From Nonomuraea sp. (GTDB taxonomy: Bacteria; Actinomycetota; Actinomycetes; Streptosporangiales; Streptosporangiaceae): a stretch of 7,151 bases of DNA. Positions 1 to 5,685 of the stretch are shown in pieces. Every line of letters starts with the position of its first letter. Position 1 is the first letter of the stretch. Below the pieces are notes generated by a model. The model did no database searches. It was not told where the DNA came from and saw only the letters and a program-made list of their open reading frames with translations. Made by a program: the position numbers and the translations under genes. The DNA is taken from assembly GCA_013362835.1 (NCBI GenBank), contig JABFVJ010000084.1:1-7151 (forward strand), read 5' to 3'.

Positions 1-2
1 GT

Positions 3-10
3 GAGGGGGA
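3..10 (+). promoter_or_regulatory. Ribosome binding site that favours the GTG start at 16
   Basis: The run GAGGGGGA lies five bases before the GTG at 16, the spacing expected for a Shine-Dalgarno site. It falls inside the reading frame if translation began at base 1, so it argues for the shorter protein. Confidence 0.5.
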
Positions 11-15
11 GTGGC

Positions 16-531
16 GTGACGAGGGAAGTACGCGCTTTTGCGGTAACTGTCCTCATACTCGCCGCTCTCGGAGTCCTCGCCGGGCTGGGCTGGTCCGCGG
101 TCTCGCCGCGGGCGCCGTACCAGGTCACCGACCACGGGCTGATGCTGGCCGACCTGACCACGCAGGCGCTGATCGCGGCCGACGGGTGGTTCGCGGTCAT
201 CACGGGCGCGCTGGGGCTGGTCAGCGGCGCGGTCGCCTGGTTCGCCGGGCGGCGGTTCATGCCGGCGGTGCTGCTCGGGCTGTGCGCGGGTGGGGTGCTG
301 GGGAGCTTTCTCACCTTGTGGGCGGGGTCGACGTTCACGATCGGGGCGGTCGCGGTGGAGGCCGCGGCGGCGCCCGGGGTGCGGATCGTCCCCGGGGCGC
401 TGAAGCTGACCGCGCAGGGCGTGCTGGTGACCTGGCCGCTGCTGGCGGTGGGGCTGTTCGGGCTGCTCGAAGGCATGCACGGGTACCGGGAGTCGCCGCT
501 GCGGCAGCCGTACGGGGGGATCGAGCCCTAG
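16..531 (+). CDS. Four-helix membrane protein, DUF2567-like
   Basis: This is a small integral membrane protein of 171 residues with no known biochemical function. Counting from the GTG at 16, hydrophobic segments lie at about residues 6-28, 54-77, 81-106 and 136-154, giving four likely helices. A polar loop follows helix 1 (the stretch SPRAPYQVTDHG) and a short polar C-terminal tail ends the protein. The pattern of a first helix, an extracytoplasmic loop, an 'AADGWFAVI' start to helix 2 and a small-residue-rich helix 3 resembles the actinobacterial DUF2567 family; I recognise this from memory only. I chose the GTG at 16 because a purine-rich ribosome binding site (GAGGGGGA, 3-10) precedes it at good distance. 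The in-frame GTG at base 1 would add five residues, and its upstream region is not visible. The gene converges on the amidase gene. There are no catalytic motifs, so a role in transport or envelope function cannot be told apart. Confidence 0.72.
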   Translation: MTREVRAFAVTVLILAALGVLAGLGWSAVSPRAPYQVTDHGLMLADLTTQALIAADGWFAVITGALGLVSGAVAWFAGRRFMPAVLLGLCAGGVLGSFLTLWAGSTFTIGAVAVEAAAAPGVRIVPGALKLTAQGVLVTWPLLAVGLFGLLEGMHGYRESPLRQPYGGIEP

Positions 532-539
532 ACGGGCTC
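523..539. terminator. Hairpin spanning both convergent stop codons, possible bidirectional terminator
   Basis: A perfect 6-bp inverted repeat, GAGCCC (523-528) and GGGCTC (534-539), encloses the 5-base loop TAGAC. The loop contains the TAG stop of the upstream membrane protein gene. The right arm carries two of the three bases of the amidase TGA stop (540-538 on the other strand). The stem is all but one or two G-C pairs and is symmetric, so it can form in either transcript. No T-tract follows on either side, so intrinsic termination is inferred from position only. No other terminator-like structure is apparent between the two genes. Confidence 0.35.
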
Positions 540-1908
540 AAAGGGGCGGCCGGCGCAGGCCGTGTCCCGTCGCCTGCTCGAACGCCCGCGCCACGCGCAG
601 CACCCGCGCGTCGGCGAACGGCCGCCCGACGATCTGCACCCCGACCGGCAGCCCCTCGGGCGTGAACCCGGCGGGCACCGACGCGGCCGGCGCGTGCAGC
701 ACGCTGATCCAGTACGCCGAACGCATCCAGGCCAGGTAGTCGGGCAGGCGCTCACCGTTGATCTCGCTCACGTGCGGCTGCTCGACCGGGAACGGCGGCA
801 CCTGGCTGACCGGCGCGATCAGCACGTCGTAGGTGTCGAAGAAGCCGGCCATGCGCTGGTAGAGGCCGCTGCGCAGCCGTTCGGCCCTGGCCAGGTCGGC
901 GCCGGTGACCTGGCGGCCCCGCTCGACGTTCCAGCTCGTGTTGGGGCCGAGGCCGGTCAGGCCGCCGAAGGAGAGGGCGTAGTCCCAGGCCCGGTAGATC
1001 CGGAAGGCGTCCTCGGCGTCGGACAGGTCCAGCGCGACCTCCTCCACGTGCGCCCCCAGTTCCTCGAACACGGCCGGCGCGCTCGCGGTCACCGCGGCCG
1101 TGCGCGGGTCGACGGGCAGCCCGCCGAGGTCGGGGCTCCACGCCACCCGCAGCCCGCGCACCCCCTGCTCGGGCTCGGGCGCGAACACCTCCTTGATCGC
1201 GTACGGCGACCGCGCGTCGAACCCGGCGACGGCCCCGAGCATCAGCGTCAGGTCCTCGACCGTCCGCGCCATCGGCCCCGGCACCGCCAGCGTGTACCAG
1301 GCGGCCACGTCGGTCGGGTCGGGCACGCGGCCCGGCGTGGGACGCAGGCCGACGACGTTGCAGAAGGAGGCGGGGTTGCGCAGCGAGCCGCCCATGTCGG
1401 AGCCGTCGGCCAGCGGGACCATGCCGGTGGCCAGGGCCGCCGCGGCGCCGCCGCTGCTGCCACCGGCGGACCTGCCGAGGTCGTAGGGGTTCCTGGTCGC
1501 GCCGAAGACCTCGTTGACGGTGTGGGAGCCGGTGCCGAACTCGGGGGTGTTGGTCTTGCCCACCGTGACGGCCCCGGCCGCGCGCAGCCGCCGCACGATC
1601 AGGTCGTCGTGCGCCGGTACGTTCTCCGCGAACAGCGGCGAACCGTAGGTCGTGCGGATGCCCGCGGTGTCGACCAGGTCCTTGTGCGCCACGGGCACGC
1701 CGTGCAGGGGGCCTTCAGGCTCGGTGGCGTCGGCCGCCCTGGCCGCCTCCAGCGCCCGCTCGGCCACCAGCGTCACGATGGCGTTCACCTCGGGATTGAC
1801 CTGGTCGATCCGGTCGAGGTGGGCCTGGAGCAGCTCCACGGCGCTCAGCTGCCCGGTCCTGATCAGGCGGGCCATCTCGGTCGCGGTCAGATAGTGCAGT
1901 TCGCTCAC
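538..1908 (-). CDS. Amidase-signature family hydrolase
   Basis: This is a soluble enzyme of 456 residues that should hydrolyse an amide to a carboxylic acid and ammonia in the cytoplasm. The amidase-signature Ser-cisSer-Lys triad is visible: Lys76 in VPVAHKDLVDTAG, the cis-Ser at 151 in GRSAGGSSGG, and the nucleophile Ser175 in GSDMGGSLRNPA. The spacing between these residues (75 and 24) equals that in fatty acid amide hydrolase. The Gly/Ser-rich signature covers about residues 145-193, and the closing motif SVPAGFTPEGLPVGVQIVGRPFAD lies near the C-terminus. The length is normal for a stand-alone amidase. I chose the GTG at 1908 because AGGA lies seven bases upstream; the in-frame GTG at 1926 has no ribosome binding site and would add six residues. 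The gene follows dnaE by 80 bp in the same direction. It is less likely to be GatA of the Glu-tRNA amidotransferase, since no gatB or gatC is beside it. The substrate cannot be read from the sequence. Confidence 0.93.
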   Translation of the reverse strand: MSELHYLTATEMARLIRTGQLSAVELLQAHLDRIDQVNPEVNAIVTLVAERALEAARAADATEPEGPLHGVPVAHKDLVDTAGIRTTYGSPLFAENVPAHDDLIVRRLRAAGAVTVGKTNTPEFGTGSHTVNEVFGATRNPYDLGRSAGGSSGGAAAALATGMVPLADGSDMGGSLRNPASFCNVVGLRPTPGRVPDPTDVAAWYTLAVPGPMARTVEDLTLMLGAVAGFDARSPYAIKEVFAPEPEQGVRGLRVAWSPDLGGLPVDPRTAAVTASAPAVFEELGAHVEEVALDLSDAEDAFRIYRAWDYALSFGGLTGLGPNTSWNVERGRQVTGADLARAERLRSGLYQRMAGFFDTYDVLIAPVSQVPPFPVEQPHVSEINGERLPDYLAWMRSAYWISVLHAPAASVPAGFTPEGLPVGVQIVGRPFADARVLRVARAFEQATGHGLRRPPL

Positions 1909-1916
1909 CCTGCGAT

Positions 1917-1940
1917 CCTGCCCCACGACCCGGCGGCAGG
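1917..1940 (-). promoter_or_regulatory. Inverted repeat covering the amidase ribosome binding site
   Basis: On the - strand, CCTGCC (1940-1935) and GGCAGG (1922-1917) form a perfect 6-bp stem with a 12-base loop. The second arm contains the AGG of the AGGA sequence expected to act as the ribosome binding site for the GTG at 1908. If the stem forms in the mRNA it could lower translation of the amidase. In DNA this rich in G and C such repeats arise often by chance, so the regulatory role is speculative. Confidence 0.22.
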
Positions 1941-1966
1941 CGACGGCGAGGTTTGCCCATCCACCC

Positions 1967-1984
1967 CGCCGCCCTTCGGCGACG
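1967..1984 (-). terminator. Short hairpin just after the dnaE stop codon
   Basis: Four bases after the dnaE TGA, the - strand transcript can form a 7-bp stem, CGUCGCC and GGCGGCG with one G-U pair, around a GAAG loop. No U-tract follows. It may be a weak terminator or a 3'-end stabiliser between dnaE and the amidase gene. Chance is a fair alternative in this composition. Confidence 0.3.
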
Positions 1985-1988
1985 CCGC

Positions 1989-4900
1989 TCAGGCGCCGAG
2001 GCAGGCGGGGCCGAGGAGTTGTTTGAGGTCGCCCATCAGGGCCGGCGACGGCGTGACGCGGAGCCGGTCGTCGACCCGCATGACGGTCGTCTTCGGCCCG
2101 TTGTGCACCTGGAGATGCACCTCGGACGTGCCCGGGTGGGTGGTGAGGATCTCCTTGAGCCGCCCCACCACCGGCGGCGTGCAGCGGGTCAGCGGCAGGC
2201 TCACCAGCAGCGGCCCGCCCGCCTCCTGTGTGAGGTCGGGCGCGGTCACCTCCATCGCGATGATCTTCGCGACGTCCTCACGCTTGTCGATGCGGCCCTT
2301 GACGAACACGATCGCGTCTTCCGCCAGGATCGTCGAGCACAGCTGGTACGCCGACGGGAAGATCATCACCTCGATCGCGCCTTCGAGGTCCTCCAGCTGG
2401 GTGAGCACCCACGTGTCGCCCTTCTTGGTGACCTTGCGCTGCACCCCGCTGAGGATGCCGCCCAGCGTCACGACCTGCCCGTCGGCCCGGCTCTCGTCCT
2501 GGACGGCGGCGATCGAGCAGTCGGCCCCCGCGGCCAGGATGTGCTCCACGCCGAACAGCGGGTGGTCGGACACGTAGAGGCCGAGCATCTCCCGCTCGAA
2601 CTGCAGCAGCGTGTTCTTGTCCCACTCCCCCACCGGGATCTGCACGTCGAAGGTCTGGTCCTCGCCGCCCTCGATCGCGCCGAACAGGGAGTCTTGGCCG
2701 ATGGCCTCGTTCTTCTTGATGTCGATGATCGCGTCGACGGCCTGCTCGTGCACCATGACCAGGCCCTTGCGCACGTGGCCGAGCGAGTCGAAGGCCCCGG
2801 CCTTGACCAGCGACTCGATCACGCGCTTGTTGCACACGATCGCGGGCACCTTGCGCAGGAAGTCTTTGAAGTCGGAGAAGCGGCCCTTCTCCTTGCGCGC
2901 GCCCAGGATGCCGTCGACGACGTTGCCGCCGACGTTGCGGACCGCCGACAGGCCGAAGCGGATGTCGGTGCCGCGCGGGGTGAAGTCGAAGTCGGAGTCG
3001 TTGACGTCCGGCGGGTAGACCTTGATGCCCATGCGGCGGCACTCGTTGAGGTAGAGGGCCGACTTGTCCTTGTCGTCCTTCACGCTGGACAGCAGCGCGG
3101 CCATGTAGGCGGCGGGGTGGTTGGCCTTGAGGTAGGCGGTCCAGTAGGCGATGAGGCCGTAGGCGGCGGTGTGGGCCTTGTTGAAGGCGTAGTCGGAGAA
3201 CGGCAGCAGGATGTCCCACAGGGCCTTGATCGCGGCACCGGAGAACCCGTTGTCCTGCATGCCCTTCTCGTAGAACTCGTACTGCTTGTCCAGCTCGGAC
3301 TTCTTCTTCTTGCCCATCGCGCGGCGCAGCAGGTCGGCGCTGCCGAGCGAGAACCCGGCCACCCGCTGGGCGATGGCCATGACCTGCTCCTGGTAGACGA
3401 TCAGGCCGTGGGTCGTGTCGAGGATGTCCCTGAGCGGCTCCTCCAGCTCGGGGTGGATCGGGGTGATCTCCTGCTGGCCGTTCTTGCGGAGCGCGTAGTT
3501 GGTGTGGGAGTTGGCGCCCATCGGGCCAGGACGGTAGAGCGCGAGGGCGGCGGAGATGTCCTCGAAGTTGTCGGGGCGCATCAGGCGCAGCAGCGAGCGC
3601 ATGCCGCCGCCGTCGAGCTGGAACACGCCCAGGGTGTCGCCGCGGGCCAGCAGCTCGTAGGACTTGCGGTCGTCGAGCGGCAGCTTCAGCAGGTCGATCT
3701 TCTCACCCGAGCTGGCCTCGATCATCTTGAGGCAGTCGTCCATGATGGTGAGGTTGCGCAGGCCCAGGAAGTCCATCTTCAGCAGGCCGAGCGTCTCGCA
3801 GGTCGGGTAGTCGAACTGCGTGATGATCGCGCCGTCGGAGTCGCGGCGCATGATCGGGATGTGGTCGGTGATCACCTCGGCCGACATGATGACGCCCGCG
3901 GCGTGGACGCCGGTCTGGCGGATCAGGCCCTCCAGGCCCTTGCCGAGGTCCATCGTCGCCTTGACGTCGACGTCTTCCTCGTAGAGCCTGCGCAGCTCGC
4001 CGGCCTCGTTGTAGCGCGGGTGGTCCTTGTCGAAGATGCCCGCCAGCGGGATGTCCTTGCCCATCACGGCCGGCGGGAACGCCTTGGACACCTTGTCGCC
4101 CAGCGCGTACGGGTAGCCGAGGACGCGGCCCGCGTCCTTGATGGCGGCCTTCGCCTTGATGGTGCCGAAGGTCGCGATCATGGCGACCTTGTCGGCGCCC
4201 CACTTCTCGGTGACGTAGCGGATCACGTCGGCCCGCCGGCGCTCGTCGAAGTCGATGTCGACGTCGGGCATGGACACGCGCTCGGGGTTGAGGAAGCGCT
4301 CGAAGATCAGGCCGTGCGGGAGCGGGTCGAGGTCGGTGATGCCCATCGCGTACGCCACCAGCGAACCGGCCGCCGAGCCACGCCCGGGGCCGACCGGGAT
4401 GCCGTTCGCCTTGGCCCACATGATGAAGTCGGCGACCACGAGGAAGTAGCTCGGGAAGCCCATCTGCTCGATGCTGCCGATCTCGTACTCGGCCTGCTTC
4501 TTGTGCTCCTCGTCGTAGCCCTCGGGCCAGCGGCGGTCCATGCCCTCCCACACCGACTTGCGGAAGAACTCGCTCTCCGTCATGCCGTCGGGGATCGGGT
4601 AGGTGGGCATGAGGTTCTTGAACTCGAAGAACCCGGCCGGGTCGACCTTCTCGGCCACCAGCAGCGTGTTGCGGCAGCCCTCGGCCCACAGGTCGGAGGA
4701 GTCGACCGCGCGCATCTCGTCGGCGGTCTTGATGTAGTAGCCGGAGCCGTCGAAGCGGAAGCGGTCGGGGTCGGAGAGCTGCTTGCCGGTCTGGATGCAC
4801 AGCAGGGCGTCGTGGGAGGAGGCGTCGGACTCGTAGGTGTAGTGCGAGTCGTTGGTCACCAGCGGCGGGATGTTCAGCTCCCGGCTGATCCTGGTCAGGC

Positions 4901-5516
4901 CGTCGCGGACCCGGCGCTCGATGTCGAGCCCGTGGTCCATGATCTCCAGGTAGAAGTTGTCCTTACCGAAGATGTCCTGAAATTTCGCGGCGGCCTTGAG
5001 CGCCTCGTCGTACTGGCCGAGCCGCAGCCGCGTCTGCACCTCGCCCGACGGGCAGCCCGTGGTGGCCATCAGGCCGTCGGCGTGCTCGGCCAGGATCTCG
5101 GCGTCCATGCGGGCCCACTTGCGCACGAAGCCCTCGGTGTAGGCGCGCGAGCTGAGCTTCATGAGGTTGTGCAGGCCGGTCTTGTTGCGCGCCCACATCG
5201 TCATGTGGGTGTAGTAGCCACCCGCGGAGACGTCGTCCTTCTTCTGGTGGGGCTCGCCCCACAGCACCGGCTTCTTGTTGTGCCGCAACTCCGGCGCGAC
5301 ATAGGCCTCGATGCCGATGATCGGCTTGATGCCCGCGCCCGTCGCCTGCCTGTAGAAGTCGTAGGCGCCGTGCATGTTGCCGTGGTCGGTGATCGCGATG
5401 GCGGGCATGCCCAGGTCGCCGACCTGTTTGAACATCTGCTTGAGCCGCGCGGCCCCGTCGAGCATGGAGTATTCGGTGTGCACATGCAGATGGACGAACG
5501 AGTCGCTGGACGACAT
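1989..5516 (-). CDS. dnaE: DNA polymerase III alpha subunit (replicative polymerase DnaE)
   Basis: This is the catalytic subunit of the replicative polymerase, a complete protein of 1175 residues, which matches actinobacterial DnaE1. An N-terminal PHP domain occupies about residues 5-280 and keeps the usual metal-binding set: His11, His13, Asp20, His45, Glu70, His104, Cys155, Asp223, His225. The C-family polymerase core follows, with GPGRGSAAGS at 376-385, the acidic motif PDVDIDF at 417-423 and the third catalytic acidic residue, Asp582, in KMDFLGL. A helix-hairpin-helix-like stretch (CNKRVIESLVKAGAFDSLG) lies near 895-913, a clamp-binding pentapeptide QDSLF at 941-945, and an OB fold at about 1015-1090. 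The ATG at 5516 is supported by GGGGAGG (5532-5526) nine bases upstream, and the first residues already belong to the PHP motif. There is no intein, frameshift or gap. It is divergent from the permease and lies upstream of the amidase. Non-replicative DnaE2 (ImuC) is unlikely given the intact PHP site and clamp motif. Confidence 0.98.
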   Translation of the reverse strand: MSSSDSFVHLHVHTEYSMLDGAARLKQMFKQVGDLGMPAIAITDHGNMHGAYDFYRQATGAGIKPIIGIEAYVAPELRHNKKPVLWGEPHQKKDDVSAGGYYTHMTMWARNKTGLHNLMKLSSRAYTEGFVRKWARMDAEILAEHADGLMATTGCPSGEVQTRLRLGQYDEALKAAAKFQDIFGKDNFYLEIMDHGLDIERRVRDGLTRISRELNIPPLVTNDSHYTYESDASSHDALLCIQTGKQLSDPDRFRFDGSGYYIKTADEMRAVDSSDLWAEGCRNTLLVAEKVDPAGFFEFKNLMPTYPIPDGMTESEFFRKSVWEGMDRRWPEGYDEEHKKQAEYEIGSIEQMGFPSYFLVVADFIMWAKANGIPVGPGRGSAAGSLVAYAMGITDLDPLPHGLIFERFLNPERVSMPDVDIDFDERRRADVIRYVTEKWGADKVAMIATFGTIKAKAAIKDAGRVLGYPYALGDKVSKAFPPAVMGKDIPLAGIFDKDHPRYNEAGELRRLYEEDVDVKATMDLGKGLEGLIRQTGVHAAGVIMSAEVITDHIPIMRRDSDGAIITQFDYPTCETLGLLKMDFLGLRNLTIMDDCLKMIEASSGEKIDLLKLPLDDRKSYELLARGDTLGVFQLDGGGMRSLLRLMRPDNFEDISAALALYRPGPMGANSHTNYALRKNGQQEITPIHPELEEPLRDILDTTHGLIVYQEQVMAIAQRVAGFSLGSADLLRRAMGKKKKSELDKQYEFYEKGMQDNGFSGAAIKALWDILLPFSDYAFNKAHTAAYGLIAYWTAYLKANHPAAYMAALLSSVKDDKDKSALYLNECRRMGIKVYPPDVNDSDFDFTPRGTDIRFGLSAVRNVGGNVVDGILGARKEKGRFSDFKDFLRKVPAIVCNKRVIESLVKAGAFDSLGHVRKGLVMVHEQAVDAIIDIKKNEAIGQDSLFGAIEGGEDQTFDVQIPVGEWDKNTLLQFEREMLGLYVSDHPLFGVEHILAAGADCSIAAVQDESRADGQVVTLGGILSGVQRKVTKKGDTWVLTQLEDLEGAIEVMIFPSAYQLCSTILAEDAIVFVKGRIDKREDVAKIIAMEVTAPDLTQEAGGPLLVSLPLTRCTPPVVGRLKEILTTHPGTSEVHLQVHNGPKTTVMRVDDRLRVTPSPALMGDLKQLLGPACLGA

Positions 5517-5525
5517 GGAGCGGCG

Positions 5526-5532
5526 CCTCCCC
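5526..5532 (-). promoter_or_regulatory. dnaE ribosome binding site
   Basis: GGGGAGG on the - strand lies nine bases before the ATG at 5516. It is a strong match to the 16S anti-Shine-Dalgarno sequence and fixes the dnaE start. Confidence 0.7.
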
Positions 5533-5558
5533 GGGTCTGAATGCGATGGTGCGCTCCG

Positions 5559-5564
5559 ACTCTA
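5559..5564 (-). promoter_or_regulatory. Candidate -10 element for dnaE
   Basis: TAGAGT on the - strand fits the actinobacterial TANNNT -10 pattern and would place transcription start near 5552, giving a leader of about 35 bases. A -35 match at the usual spacing is not apparent: TTGTCG occurs upstream, but only 11 bases away. The assignment rests on the hexamer and its position. Confidence 0.3.
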
Positions 5565-5587
5565 GTGGGCCCGGCCGACAACCCGGA

Positions 5588-5615
5588 GCCGCCTCGCGCG
5601 CCCCGTGCGAGCGGC
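5588..5615. promoter_or_regulatory. Bulged hairpin in the divergent dnaE/permease intergenic region
   Basis: GCCGCCTCGC (5588-5597) and GCGAGCGGC (5607-5615) pair over nine base pairs with one bulged C, around a 9-base loop. An 8-bp palindrome GGCGCGCC (5613-5620) overlaps the right arm. The element lies upstream of the dnaE -10 candidate and about 70 bases before the permease start. It could be a regulator site or a structured part of a leader. Nothing in the sequence identifies a binding protein. Confidence 0.3.
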
Positions 5616-5653
5616 GCGCCGGAAGCCCCGCGACCACCGGCCTCGATATCGTC

Positions 5654-5668
5654 ACCTTCACGGAAAGT
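5654..5668. promoter_or_regulatory. Imperfect palindrome before the permease, possible operator
   Basis: ACCTTC, ACG, GAAAGT form two 6-base arms with one mismatch, in a patch noticeably richer in A and T (about 5645-5676) than its surroundings. It ends six bases before the permease ribosome binding site, where a repressor could block transcription. I see no clear -35/-10 pair for the permease in this region; GATATC at 5645-5650 is the only AT-rich hexamer that might take part. Confidence 0.2.
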
Positions 5669-5672
5669 AATG

Positions 5673-5679
5673 AAGGAGA
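5673..5679 (+). promoter_or_regulatory. Permease ribosome binding site
   Basis: AAGGAGA, with GGAG at 5675-5678, lies seven bases before the GTG at 5686. This is a near-ideal site and settles the GTG start of the permease, although no ATG is present there. Confidence 0.75.
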
Positions 5680-5685
5680 CACTGG

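Noticed and set aside
538..1908. The amidase as GatA of the Glu-tRNA(Gln) amidotransferase.
   Set aside because: No gatB or gatC lies beside it, and the amidase signature alone is shared by many stand-alone amidases.
562..2577. A long + strand open frame antisense to the amidase and to the 3' end of dnaE.
   Set aside because: It crosses two real genes and is low-complexity in Arg, Gly, His and Val, with no domain signature; a shadow of the amidase codon bias.
3298..3312. A run of AAG codons (Lys736-739 of DnaE) as a possible programmed frameshift site.
   Set aside because: Slippage needs A-runs such as A AAA AAG; repeated AAG codons do not provide one. The downstream frame continues with normal DnaE sequence, and a basic patch is expected in this region of the polymerase.
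1953..5540. A stop-free + strand frame of almost 1200 codons antisense to dnaE.
   Set aside because: Its composition is dominated by Val, Arg, His, Leu and Gly with no recognisable domain, and it mirrors dnaE across nearly its whole length. In GC-rich genomes the codon bias of a real gene keeps stops out of one antisense frame. dnaE shows every catalytic motif.
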